Shown: positions 44,952 through 55,881, numbered from the stretch's first letter. The stretch: DNA of 64,000 bases from Kalaharituber pfeilii (GCA_015179045.1 WHUZ01000008.1:496001-560000); one strand, 5' to 3'. Made by a program: numbers and translations. The notes: generated by a model not told the origin, from the sequence alone.

Positions 44952-46625
44952 ATGGCGGCCGCAATCTCCACTGACCTGATCATTGCACTTATAACGACCT
45001 ACCTGCTTCTCCTCGTCCTGCTTACCGTCTTCATCATGCGGCTGTGGGCCCTGCGCCGCACAAAATCCCGCGGCGCCTCTTCGAAGCTCCGCAGAACGGG
45101 GGGTGTTCTGGTATGGATCGCAGTTCTCGGGTGCGTGGCATACGCCGCGGTGTCGACATACAGAGGTGTGATTTTCGACGTGGTCGTGCCGGACGAAGGG
45201 GGGCCTCAGGGGCCGAGCAGCAGCAGGACCATGCCGGTGGGCAGGATCCGGGACGGGGAGTTCATCCGCCTGGTTCCGGCTGTAGCAGACGGCGACGTCG
45301 ACGGCGGGCTTCTGAGCGGGGAGGGACAGGCGTTTGTGGTGCCGGGGATACACAGGCTGGGCATCCACGGGCTGATCAAGCTGGAGCTGGGGATGGGGAT
45401 ACTGTATGTCGTTGTGACGACGTGCGTAAAGGGGGTGTTTTTGTGCTTGCTGAGGGAGGCGTGGGGGTGGTTGGGGAAGGCGACCAAAGTTGTGTGGACG
45501 GTTGCGCTGGTGGGGTCGAGGGTGGCTTTTTGGCGATGGTGGCTTTGATGGGGACGGCGGCGGCGATGGGGTTGGGCGGGGATTTTCAGAAGTTGTAGGT
45601 TCCATCGCTGGTGCAGTGGGACAGGAGATGGTGGGGTTTTTGCTAACTTGGACGTGGACAGAAATAAGACGTATACCTTCTTTACCCGAGCGGGGGTGCT
45701 GTACGTCGGCCTCACGCACATCGCCACAATGCTTCTCGGTATGTTTTATACTTCCAAGGTCCGGGTTCCCCCCTCTTTGGGTCCGCTGACAGCCGCATAC
45801 AGTGATAATCGTCTGCTTACAAGCCATTAACAACCTCCGCCACCATTTCCCACGAAACTACCCTCCCCGCTCCACCGCGCTGCCCTTCACCTCCATCTTC
45901 CTCTCCCTCGTGCTCACCGCACTCCGTCTCGCGACGCTTGCGTCCCCCGTGCAACGCAATTCCTTCAACACCATCCTCACCATCGGAGAGCTCACGCTGT
46001 GCACTTCGGTCGCGTGTCTGCCGTCGCTGGTTATCGCGCGGGTCGAGCCCCTGGCCGCAGCCGGCAACTTGGACTCGAGGCCCAGTTCGCCGTGGATCAG
46101 GGAGCCCAAGAAGGTCGTGATCGGGAACGGCAGGACGGTGGTGATGGACGAAACGGGGGGTATAAGGAGAGCTATAACACCTACGGTTTGCAGTACGACA
46201 CGGGGCGCGGCAGCGGGCTCTCGGAGAAGCGCAACGTCAAGAACCTGAAGGTCGAGACGGACAAGACCGCGGTCACCGCGGCGGACTTTGGATACACGGT
46301 CGCGCAGGGGGACAACAACCGCCGCGTGCCGTCGGCGCCGCTGTTTGTGCCGGAGAAGGTCCATCTGAGGCCTGAGTGGGACGAGAAGGAGATTGTGATG
46401 GCGAGTGCGCTCGGGATCCGAAGGGTGGATAGCGAGACGGAGGAGTCTGAGTCGAGTAGTGAGGAGGAGGACGCGAGGAGGAGGAGGTGGGTTAGCGGGA
46501 GGAAGAGTAGTGCGAGGATCGGGGGCCTCAGGAGTGGGGTGGAGGATGGGAGGGATTGGAGGAGGAGTATGGGCGGGGAGGAGGCGATAAGGACGCCGAG
46601 GACGTCGAGGGGGAGGTGGGCGTGA
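44952..46625 (+). CDS. Multipass membrane protein with acidic cytosolic tail
   Basis: Exon 1 starts MAAAISTDLIIALITTYLLL at 44952. At least two further exons follow: one around 45660-45738 (KTYTFFTRAGVLYVGLTH), then 45803 onward after a GT-AG intron at 45739-45802. About six hydrophobic segments can be counted. The tail after about 46170 is hydrophilic, with a Ser/Glu-rich cluster (DSETEESESSSEEEDARRRR) and a stop at 46623-46625. The first intron (between about 45480 and 45661) has several possible donors and I could not fix it. Near 46155-46160 (G6) the frame changes; a 52-nt intron or one missing G would each explain it. The overall plan suggests a fungal plasma-membrane sensor or channel-like protein, but I recognise no family. 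Confidence 0.6.
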
Positions 46626-46659
46626 GTGGGGCAGGGGGGAGGGGGGTTTATGAATAATG

Positions 46660-47710
46660 TTTTTCCTTTCAACTATGGTTTATGTCTCTTTCTAATACCC
46701 TCCTCTATCAACTATACATTTTTATTTACACTGTACATTATATTTCCAAACTCTAAGCTTCTTCCATTTCCTTTCCCCCCCCCTACTTACAAAAATACCC
46801 GATTCTCCAAAACCTACCATACTCCGCATGACGTTGCTGACACACACAGACATATATATGTAATGGATACCAACTACTGCCCATTTTGCTGTTTGAGGAG
46901 GGGAACAGCCGGGAACGCTATTGTGCTGGTAATGTGTGGGATGTGTTGGGTTTGGGTAGAGTTGTTTTTTGTTTTTTTTGGGGCGGGGGGGTTATTTTTG
47001 GTGGCTTTTTGTGATGTTTGGGTGTTTATTTATTTTATTTTTTTGTTTATTTTTGGTGTCCCTCTGTGATGTCGGGTATTTCTTTTTTTCTTTTTCTTTT
47101 TTTTTTTTTGTTGAGGGCTGGATGGATGGATGGATGGATGGATGGATGGATGGATGGAGTATTTACTAACTCGAGGGCGTTTATATTTGATGGCTGGATG
47201 GTATATTTACTTAATTCTAGAGTTTTTATATTTTATATTAGTACTAGATTCTCTGAACCTGTGTTGCGCTGTTGACACATTAAACAAGTATAGTGGATAC
47301 TACTGCTCGGGAGGGAGGGGCAGGGGGTTGAGTAAGTGGGAGACTGTTAAAGCAATGAATCTAGAATGTATAGATTATACTAAAATAGGTTAGGGTTGTT
47401 TTTTTTCTGATACCCTCCTCTGTAACATCGACTATTTATTGATGGCTGTATGTTATATTACTAGCCCTAGACAGTTTTTTCTTTTTATATTAATACTAGA
47501 TTCTCTGAACTTGTAGTACTCTGCATGGCATTGTTGACACACACATATATATATAATAGATAGCAATTACTCCCCATTTGTAGAGAGGGAAGTGGCGGGG
47601 AGCAGGGGGCGAGGGGGGTTGGGGGGGTAAAAGCGAGACTGTTATAGCACAATATACTATCAAAATCTAGAATGTATAGAATATACTAGATTAGGTGAAA
47701 TTACGTTGAG
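46660..47710. repeat. Three diverged tandem units of about 300 bp
   Basis: Shared blocks recur: GATACCCTCCTCT, TAGATTCTCTGAACCTGT, GTTGACACACACATATATAT, GATACCAACTACTGCCCATT and GTATAGATTATACTAAAAT. They occur roughly at 46.7-46.95, 47.2-47.4 and 47.4-47.7 kb. Unit order is kept while spacing varies. Confidence 0.7.
47119..47158. repeat. (GGAT)n microsatellite
   Basis: About nine GGAT units occur inside the first diverged tandem unit. The frames WMDGWMDG here are products of the repeat. Confidence 0.95.
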
Positions 47711-48694
47711 TAACTTTGGGTTTGCGGGGGTTTATTTAGTAGCACGAGACAATTACAGTGATTTGATATATATATATATGTGCCGGGCCATTCGTAAGAG
47801 CGATTCAGTCACCACTAGTAAGGGCTACTTGGTAGAATAACGGTGCATATTGTATTTTTTTTTCCTTCACAAAGCACGATCCACTAACTACAGTACCTAC
47901 ACCACAACCACACGCGTGTTCTGAAGTTATCTTCGAACGAACCAAACCAAACTGTCTGTTAAGCGGACAACTGCTAGAAAATCAAATATCTTATTAGAAA
48001 TATGAAGTAACACTTCCTTTGTGAGCAAAAAAAAAAAAAACATGTCTTGAATGAGAATTCCATTCCAGTGATTACTCCTCGATAGCAAATTATAAAGAAT
48101 AATGCTAAAAGATACATGCATGAATGAAGTTTCCCAAATATACGAGCGGGAGAGTATGCGAGGGCTGCTTTGTCACGGTGAAGTCTATCACGAAGGGAGA
48201 TATAGAGATGCCGTTGAGTCTATTGATCTTAGAGTCGCAAGAATAGCAGGTTCAGATATATGAGAAAGCATAGCATAACGTGACTTGGGAACCATAACTG
48301 AATAGGGAAGTATCAGGGAAGTATATCATATCGGGAAGGTGAGAAAGGCACGGGATGCGTGGCTTGCAAGAAAAACGGCGTGGCGGAAGCTGCACAAAAG
48401 TTGGTATTGTGGTGTGATTCATATACAGTCCAGTAGCGAGACTAAAGGTATCTGAGTGGAACGAAAAGATAAAATGAAAAGATAGCAGCAACAGGTGGCA
48501 ACGGATGTAATGTTCCGACACAGATCATTATTTACATGCTATAAATAGGCCTAGAGTATGTGCAGAAGATCATTTAATGTATTCTCCCATGAATTTGAGC
48601 CCACTTGAGAGTCATTTGCACTCATAGCAACTTTTGTTGCGGCATCCAGAAAGTGCGCAATCTCCCCGATTGTATGCAGAATCACCGTAGCCTG
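47711..48694. other. No gene seen
   Basis: AT-rich intergenic DNA; frames below 90 codons without motifs. Confidence 0.4.
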
Positions 48695-49228
48695 TAGTGA
48701 GCGGCACGAGCCGAGCCAGCTCGAGCTCAAACGAGCCAAGATCATGCTAGTGTTTTTCTTGACAGCTCGCTAAAATGCTTAGCCAGTGCAAGGTTTCATA
48801 AACTGTAAATACCTAATATAGTAATAATTAGAGACTTGGAGCTCATTCTGACCTACCAACAACTTCGAAATGCGCAATTTAGCTGATAGTAGTGAGAAAG
48901 ATGAAAATTTAGCTTAGTTTAGTTTAGTTTTGTCAAGATTATGTTACATAGTTTTTGCATCGGTCCAAGTCGGTACAAGTCGGTTTTTCGGTTCAAGTTT
49001 TCACTTGGGACTGACACCAACTTGCTCCAACAAGTCGTTTTTTTTTTTTTTGGAAGAAAACCCGACTTGTACCGAAAAACCGACAAGTTAAACCGACAAG
49101 TACTTGTAACCGATGCAAACACTAATTATGTATATAAGCAATCCAGGCTCGAGCTCATGCCAGGCCAGCTCGAGCTTACCCTCCAGCTCGGCTCGAGCTA
49201 GCTCGTGCCGCTCACTAGTACTAGCCTG
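48687..49228. mobile_element. hAT-type MITE copy 2, carrying a nested element
   Basis: TAGTGAGCGGCACGAGCC (48695) and GCTCGTGCCGCTCACTA (ends 49217) match the MITE at 25258 almost base for base outside the nested insertion. TAGCCTG occurs at both flanks, with four extra bases on the right, so the TSD is slightly altered. Confidence 0.9.
48949..49124. mobile_element. Second hAT-like MITE nested in the first, 176 bp
   Basis: The ends are TAGTTTTTGCATCGGT and ACCGATGCAAACACTA. The flanking ATTATGT(A) is single in the MITE copy at 25258, which gives the empty site. The interior is built from ACCGACAAGT words in both orientations. Confidence 0.88.
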
Positions 49229-49691
49229 CATTACTTGTCTATCTTGACCAACTACTATTACCATCCTCAAGGAACTTTTAAGACTCATTCAGCAAATACT
49301 TTGCCTCTACGATTCTCCTCCTTCTTTACGGCTGCTCATCGCTGCAGTTCCTCTCCTGACGTCGCCCTGATTCCCCGTCATCATCAATCGTCCTGCACCA
49401 CTTGTTGCTCATTCCGTCCCCTTCGCCGAATTCCATTACAGAGCTTATGTCAGCTAGGAAACTAATACCTAAGTTGAACATCCAGCTAACTGCTCAAGTA
49501 TCAACAATTCATGCTATACCACGAAAATGGCATCGTACCTCCGAGGGAGCATAGGCAAAGACGAAGGGAACTTTTGCTCGATGAGTAATCTCTCGTCAGT
49601 TCTCAAGAGACACTTTTTCTCCAGTTTCAATAGCCGACGGTAGGCAGATGCGTCGCTTTCTGATGCGGGTGCCTCATCCCGGTGTGTTATC

Positions 49692-49864
49692 GAAGGCGGG
49701 GTACCAACATGGAAGGATCCGCGGGCAATACATGTAGCTAGAGAGGTAGTTAGGTTTGGAGTTTTTTGACTTTCTTTAATTAAGACCCTCGCCATAGCCC
49801 GTGGGGCGGCAAGCGAGTATTGATATAAAAAAAAAAAAAAAAAAAAAAAAAGAAGGCGGGGTAC
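49692..49864 (+). mobile_element. LINE 3' end inserted in the HET gene, 13-bp TSD
   Basis: GAAGGCGGGGTAC lies at 49692-49704 and 49852-49864. The 147-bp insert contains about 90 bp of LINE 3' UTR, CTCGCCATAGCCCGTGGGGC, GCAAGCGAGTATTGATATA and an A-tail. It is antisense to the HET gene. Confidence 0.9.
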
Positions 49865-51868
49865 AAAGGATCCATGGGAGAGTCTTCTGTAACGAAAGAC
49901 ATAACAGGACACATTTTGTCGAAGACATGATTTTTTGTGAGATTGCATCTGTGGCATAGAATTGAAAGGTTTTGAGAACGATATGAGTATGGCCCCTACC
50001 TCCTAGAATTATGTTGTATGCATTGTCAAAAGCTGCGGTAGTTATCCTGCAGTCATCGAAGACTAAAGTCCCCAGAGGCTCACGCAGACTCCATAATAAT
50101 GTTGGTACGATCAACGGATGCAATGGGTTACTGTAGGCATCCTCAGAAATGACACATAGCGACAAATCGGCCCAGACATTCCCTGTAAATTCTGCAATTT
50201 GAGCCCATGTTGGGATCCAAGTTGAGTTGACTTTGGTATTGCGAGTCGTGGACTTCTGCCGAGGGTAGGGGAAAAGAAACAGCAGTTCAACCTTTAGGTC
50301 ACGACGCATGGACTGCACACATCTGAGCCACGCATCTTCCATCCGTGTCATAGGGTTGTAAATTGGCAAGTCAAAGCTCCAGCCCTGAGGCCAGATCAAG
50401 TAATTGATGCCCGCGATTTTATCCACAGGGTTTGTGGCAAAACGTTTGGACATGTGTTGTGTGAGCTCAATTATGCTGCACCCGTGTGGACTGTGCACCG
50501 CAAGTCCAAGATCGGAGAGTGGTTTGAGCATTGTACGAAGAGTTGTGGTTCCTTCCGGTCCAAATAGAGGAGTGCTCAAAGAAAGACGATTACCCACGGT
50601 TATACCAGCGTTTACCATCTCTTCCTCTGGCCGCATTTCCTGTAGCGTCCAGGCTCGATTTGCCCAATGTCGGGAGTCACTCCAAGCGGCGGAATTCATA
50701 TCGAATCTGCGGCCGAGGCCATTGAAGTATCGAAGAACCCCAGTTGCATTGCAGAATATGTTCCCGATCGTTGGTATATCGACCTCCCACTCCTTTAATC
50801 GCAATTCTCTGTCCACCTCACTGACGCCAGTCATCTTAGGTTGCCGCAAGCATAAAACATCTAACCAACAATACTCAGCACCACATAATCTGGCTTCCTG
50901 TCGTACAACTTTAAGGTTGACCGTTGATGGTATCGGAACAGGCCATTGATGGGAATTGACAGAGGTATCTACTGGGGCCATGTCATGGGTCCAACTATGA
51001 GAAATTGCCCAATACTCCTGGTCAAAAGAGGTTATAGTTTCTGCCTGGCCAATTTCACGTTGTATCCAAGTGCGACTGCGAGTGCCTGTTGCCGAGTACG
51101 AATGAATGTTGTTAAAGCACCACAGGCAAAATCTGGAAACCGTTCCATAAAACGAGATGACGCGATTAGCCTGCAAATCCCATAACCGCCTCGGTGGGAC
51201 ACTGGTGGCGTGCAAAATGCTGTCTCCGTGAATTTGCGGTTCATAGGGCTGCTCTAACCTTGAAAGCCCCAATTGCCCAGATGCGATTTTAGGGCAATCA
51301 CAGCACAACTCGCTTGAATTCTGGACCCAGTGTCTAGTGATACAGCGAGCAGCTTTCCAACTTGCGTTTCCAATCTGTGGTCTGCCCTTGCATTGACTGC
51401 ATTTCATCACCCGCCATTTGGCCTAGCGATGGCATACAACGTGCCGAGATGGAGACCATTGCTGATAGCGCATCTTGTATCATTCAACATCTTAGAATGA
51501 GGAACCAACTGATAATGGCCGCTCAGGGAGCATGTGAATTCATTTACGATCCCATCAGTATCAAAATCGCTGCAAAGAAGTTCTTCCCAATTGTCAGCGC
51601 TGAGATTGGGAGAGCGGTAATCTCTTAACCGCTGGCTCCCGGCAGACCTTCGCTCTACTGGTAATGGACCTAGCACGATATACTCCGGGGAGTCGTCGGT
51701 GGAGTGGAGAGCGGCGCTTGGTTGATATCCCCTTTGGGATGGGCAAGAAATTGCAGAGTCCGGTCCATCCGCCAACTTTCTTTTTAAGCCATGCAATTCC
51801 ATGGTTGCGGCTAACGAACGAGTCTGTCCCACAAAGAGTGGTGAGTGAAATGGAGTTGCAAAGAGCAA
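49776..51868 (-). CDS. HET (heterokaryon incompatibility) domain protein
   Basis: Exon 1 (51868-51548) ends at a GTAAAT donor; the intron (51547-51423) ends at CTAG; exon 2 starts at 51422 in phase. HET-domain motifs occur in order: EYWAISHSWTHD, EYCWLDVLCLRQ, IGNIFCNATGVLRYFNG and WANRAWTLQEM, matching the family signatures for the strand core, the W(I/L)D..C..Q block and the R.WTLQE block. A Cys-rich stretch (MKCSQCKG, CCDCPK) precedes the domain. HET domains resemble TIR domains and trigger cell death when non-self is detected. At the 3' end the listed frame runs into the LINE tail and gains a poly-Phe end. Alternatively an intron at about 49990-50008 (GTAGGG..CCACAG) moves to a second frame, which would originally have stopped a few codons past the TSD. 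A second possible start is ATG at 51802. Confidence 0.8.
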
Positions 51869-51924
51869 TACGGAATGTTGTATGTATACTTAGACAGATA
51901 CCTTAAGCATTTGCCGACCCTGGA

Positions 51925-52135
51925 GAAAATTTGCGGGTTGCGAAGGTGTGGAGGAAACTGCGAAGGTGTGGAGAAGAGGGGAGGGGGGAGAGGGGGAGGT
52001 ATATAGGGGAGCCTCCCTGAGGCAGAAACCGGAAGGACCGTCCGGAGGTTTCTGGAATCAGGTTTTAGAAGTAGATAGAAATTTCTTTGTTTGTTAAGCC
52101 TGTCTCCGGGCTTCGAGGGCTTGCCCAGCCCTCTG
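51925..52135 (+). mobile_element. Family-2 (SINE-like) element lacking its tail, just upstream of the HET gene
   Basis: It shares GCAGAAACCGGAAGGACCG, TCTGGAATCAGGTTTTAGAA and TTAAGCCTGTCTCCGGGCTT with the minus strand of 20163-20498. It stops at TTGCCCAG without the CCATGGCAGGG end or A-tail. It begins about 60 bp upstream of the HET start codon. Confidence 0.8.
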
Positions 52136-53600
52136 TGTAACCGCTACTGGTAAGGCGCACCTAAATTGAGCGAAAAAACTTAGACACAGTTACAGGTCTG
52201 ATAAATATTCCATGCATGGCCGTATCAACTGGTTTTACTCCGCCCCGCTTGTCATGGCTCAGAAATCCTCCGCCTCTCCCCTGGGTGGTGCCCACCTTCT
52301 CCTTCTGCAGGCGTCCACGCACCTTTCATTCAGCTAGCTCCTTTACCTGGTCCATGTCTATCGACTTAACTTTGACATTCAGGTATCTCACCCCCACACA
52401 GTGTTGTACGCACTAGGATGCCGACCTCGGCCACAGAGAGTGCAGCATTCTTTAGTGGGCGTAATATTGCGAGCATTGTGTCAGAAGAGCCAGCATAGCC
52501 CTCGCCTGCAGAATCTGTTCAGCCGGGGCCGTGCAAATAGGTGGGGGCAACCTCTATTTACATGAGAAATTACGTGCCTTAGAGGTGGTGGAACATTGCT
52601 ACGCACTACTTCAAGCATGGCGTACCTTCGTGCATGTACTTTACGTAAAACACAAACAATATAAAGCTAAAACATTCAAAACTAAGCCTTTCCTTCCTAC
52701 AAATTATAATTACTTATAACGCGAAAAGCCTCTGAAGGCACTGCAGCACCACTTGCAAAGGCAATAGTTAGATTCTGGCGGGGTAAATATAGGTCTATAT
52801 ATCACGTGGCTGATGTGTATGGTGTATTCTATAGTTCATTGCAAGTAAAATTGAATGGTAGTTAGTAGTCACATAAAGATACATATCTTAAAGAGCAACA
52901 TCTAGTACCTTCTGAAAAAGAGGCTAAATAGTAAACTTAGATAACTAAGAATTGCTACTACTCTAAATAGAAATAATTATCTTTTAAAAAAATAAATATT
53001 ATAAGTATAAGTAAAAAATATAGTATTTGTATTAATTATAAGTACTAATTGATTTAACTTATTGATTTTTAATATAAGTTAGTTTTTTATATATTTAAAA
53101 ACTTAAACTAATAAGTTAAAATAAATATAAGTTAAAAATTGAATATTTTACTATATAAATAAGTTTTATCTAAGTTAATTTTTAGTCTAATTTTTAACTT
53201 ATTAAATAAGTTTATCAAAAATAAAATAAAAAAAAACTTAATAAAATAAGTTAATATTAGTTTAAGTAAAAAACTTATATTTAAAAACTAACTTAGACTA
53301 ACTTAAACTTATATAAATAGTAAGAAAATAATATACTAGTATAGATAAGTAAATATTAGATTTCTTAGTTTTTTAGTTATTATCTATTTCTAATAATAAA
53401 ATTTAGTATATAAGTTTGTCCCTTAAAGCAACATATCTGAAGAAGCTAAGGTGTGGAATATGAAGAATAGTCCTTACTTTAACTGCTCTACAAGTTACAT
53501 ACAAAATTCTATTCTGGTGGTTGAGATATATGTTGTCGCGCACGGTCAGTTTTGGTGTAAAACGTGTGTCGGGACGTGGTTGACGTCGTGTTGTGGTGAA
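52136..53600. other. Gene-free stretch with an AT-rich block
   Basis: The AT-rich block at 52950-53430 is described separately. Nothing coding was seen in the rest. Confidence 0.45.
52950..53430. repeat. Extremely AT-rich block with inverted AAGTTA words
   Basis: The block consists almost only of A and T, with AACTTATTGATTTTTAATA-type words and their inverses (TAAGTTAAAA, TTTTAACTTA) repeated many times. Similar words CTTAAAG(AG)CAACAT flank it at 52889 and 53423. It could be a palindromic MITE or a sequence eroded by C-to-T mutation. Confidence 0.65.
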
Positions 53601-53987
53601 TCATAGTAGTTGAGGAGGAGAGAAGGTGTAGTGACTTGCTCAGGCGTCAATTTCGAGATAACTGGAAGAACACCACGGGCATCGCAGCACAGAAGGATGA
53701 TGTTAGAAGGATGCCTGGAGGGAAAGCACCATATTGATAAAGATCCAAATTACACTGGGGAGCGAGTGGTGGGGAACGATTCTGGTATGCCGATCCCGAA
53801 GCGTGTAGGCGGTGATTGAGAGAGTGCGGAGGATTCGGAGCTGGAACAGTATTTTGCGACGTAATTATCGCTCCTGTTGTTCGCTATCATTCACTTGTGA
53901 TACTGATGTGGCTACAGTTGGAGTAGGAGGCTCCTCGACCTGCGGTAGTTGCTGTTCCTCCTTCTGCAGTATGCTAGAGGACGTTGA

Positions 53988-54126
53988 ATTGCTTTGTCTA
54001 ATAGCTATACAAAGCGCATTCACAAATGCTGTTGTGGTTGTTGAGATATTGAGTGCAAAAGTTGCGCAGGTTTGGTGGTAAATGTGTCCAGGAAAGTGGG
54101 GTGTCCGGGAAAGTGGTGAACTACAG
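53988..54126. mobile_element. Single TIR arm of the 872-bp transposon family
   Basis: From GCTTTGTCTAATAGCTATAC to GGAAAGTGGTGAACTACAG the sequence matches the right arm at 12990-13134. The outer flank is TA. The left side passes into unrelated sequence with a Gln/Thr-rich minus-strand frame (IRQSNSTSSSILQKEEQQLP), which might be the start of a larger relative's gene. Confidence 0.8.
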
Positions 54127-54216
54127 TAGTCCTGGATATTTCCACTATTAGTAATTGACAGTTGCATATTAGGTATCATCGTCGAAGGATTGAGTCCCGT
54201 CTGTTGTATTATCTGG

Positions 54217-54301
54217 AAGGTCCAGCATATCTCGCCATAGCCCCCAGGGCGGGATGCGGGTGATGATATAGAGGGAAAAAAAAAAAAAAAAGGTCCATCA
54301 T
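54217..54301 (+). mobile_element. LINE 3' tail micro-insertion, 12-bp TSD (one mismatch)
   Basis: AAGGTCCAGCAT (54217) and AAGGTCCATCAT (54290) bracket CTCGCCATAGCCCCCAGGGC, a diverged GGGTGATGATATAGAGGG and an A-tail. Confidence 0.88.
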
Positions 54302-54499
54302 CTCTAAAATACTTCTTAGTATATATACTTGAATATAAAGTGTGATACATACTTGACGAAAGTCGTAGACCGCTGCTGTTTAAAATTCTAGATATACGGG
54401 AGATTCTACTCATTTAAATACTCAAACAATCTAGTAAACGCTGGCCTCAATTCACCTGGATAGCTGTGGAGTGATTCATTTAATTGGCTTGAACCCGCC

Positions 54500-54935
54500 T
54501 GAATGGCCTGGACCGGCCTGGTTGGCCTGGACTGGCCTGGTTGGCCTGGACTGGCCTGGTTGGCCTGGACTGGCCTGGTTGGCCTGGACTGGCCTGGTTG
54601 GCCTGGACTGGCCTGGTTGGCCTGGACTGGCCTGGTTGGCCTGGACTGGCCTGGTTGGCCTGGACTGGCCTGGTTGGCCTGGACTGGCCTGGTTGGCCTG
54701 GACTGGCCTGGTTGGCCTGGACTGGCCTGGTTGGCCTGGACTGGCCTGGTTGGCCTGGACTGGCCTGGTTGGCCTGGACTGGCCTGGTTGGCCTGGACTG
54801 GCCTGGTTGGCCTGGACTGGCCTGGTTGGCCTGGACTGGCCTGGTTGGCCTGGGCTGATCAGGCCAACCAGGCCAGTCCAGGCTGGTCGAGGCCACTGAG
54901 AATACCGGCCTGGACCGGTCCAGGCGGTTTCAGTC
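54500..54935. repeat. 19-bp minisatellite, about 18 near-perfect units
   Basis: The unit is GGCCTGGTTGGCCTGGACT. It runs from about 54513 to 54855 with almost no variation, then turns into an inverted segment (GGCCAACCAGGCCAGTCC). Because 19 is not a multiple of three and the unit lacks stops in any frame, long frames open on both strands (142-222 codons). They are artefacts of the array. Confidence 0.95.
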
Positions 54936-55434
54936 CAATGCAGATCACGGCCTGTAGGATTCATTGGGAGGGGGGCGGCAGGTGGACAAGGCTTAAGTCC
55001 CTTGGGGAGACTATCAATGATGAACGTTTCGCATTCAAGTTACTATATGGCCTCCGAATGGAGTTTGAGTCTCTTGTGATAATGATGACAAACGTCAGAA
55101 CTAAGGACAACCCCTTGAGGTCAGAAGTAGTTATCGAAGCAATTCTCCTTGAAGACCTCCGCAAGAAATGACTTAAGGAACCACAAGATGAAAACCTAAG
55201 CCAACTACAATAGTTACTGCATCCACAACAGCAGATGCTCGGTTGTTCTGACAGGACACTGCTTCAGCAATGGTCTTACATTCCCCTCCAACCTCCGGTA
55301 CCAACAGATCCAGCCCCTATGGACGAAACAACCATACTCCGGTCATATGCCATTTTTGTGGAAAACCAGGCCACATCCAAGCCAGATGTTTTTCGCAAGT
55401 ACTCAGAAGTTCATCTCTCAGGCGCACAGCAACC

Positions 55435-55546
55435 GAGTCAAGTACTTTTTTTTTTCCTTTCACGTGACCCCGCATGCAGCTGTTCGCCAAGGCAGGGCCC
55501 CTGGGTCTAGACCCTCAAAGCCCGGAGGCAGGCTTGAGTGAAGTAC
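55435..55546 (-). mobile_element. Family-2 tail inserted in Copia gag, 11-bp TSD
   Basis: GAGTCAAGTAC (55435) and GAGTGAAGTAC (55536) bracket a T-run, CACGTGACCCCGCATGC, GTTCGCCAAGGCAGGG and about 45 bp of upstream family-2 sequence ending at AGCCCGGAGGCAGGCTT. Confidence 0.9.
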
Positions 55547-55628
55547 ATGAAGAACCCCAAATTAATCAGTCAAAAAGAGCTCTCTAGCAGCAACCTGAGC
55601 AAATTAAACCAGAACCGATGAGAAACAG

Positions 55629-55743
55629 ACCTGCATGGCCATGATGGCTCCTACAGTATATGGTACAGTACTCAACTGCCGCAGAGCAAATAGACTTGCA
55701 TGGCTATCATGGCTCCTACAGCATATGGTACCCAACCGCCGTA
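55629..55743. repeat. Tandem duplication of about 60 bp in the Copia remnant
   Basis: GACCTGCATGGCCATGATGG and GACTTGCATGGCTATCATGG each begin a unit that continues CTCCTACAG(T/C)ATATGGTA. The two units are diverged. Confidence 0.7.
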
Positions 55744-55881
55744 AGTCAAGGAGACAAATCATCCATTCGAATACAATGTGGTGATGGGCGGTCCTCTAAC
55801 TGAGTTTAACTCTTTGTTTCGATGATGATGGTAATGTGTTGAATATGACAGACCTCTGGATAGCAGATTCAGGGACATCAT

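Noticed and set aside
47018..47275. Frames with repeated WMDG
   Set aside because: They are products of the (GGAT)n microsatellite.
54500..54860. Possible CRISPR array
   Set aside because: Units are contiguous 19-bp repeats without spacers, in a eukaryotic context.
54471..55171. Trp/Gly-rich and Pro/Gln-rich proteins of up to 222 residues
   Set aside because: Every frame of the 19-bp minisatellite is open; only the tail after about 54985 is real coding sequence, from a Copia gag.
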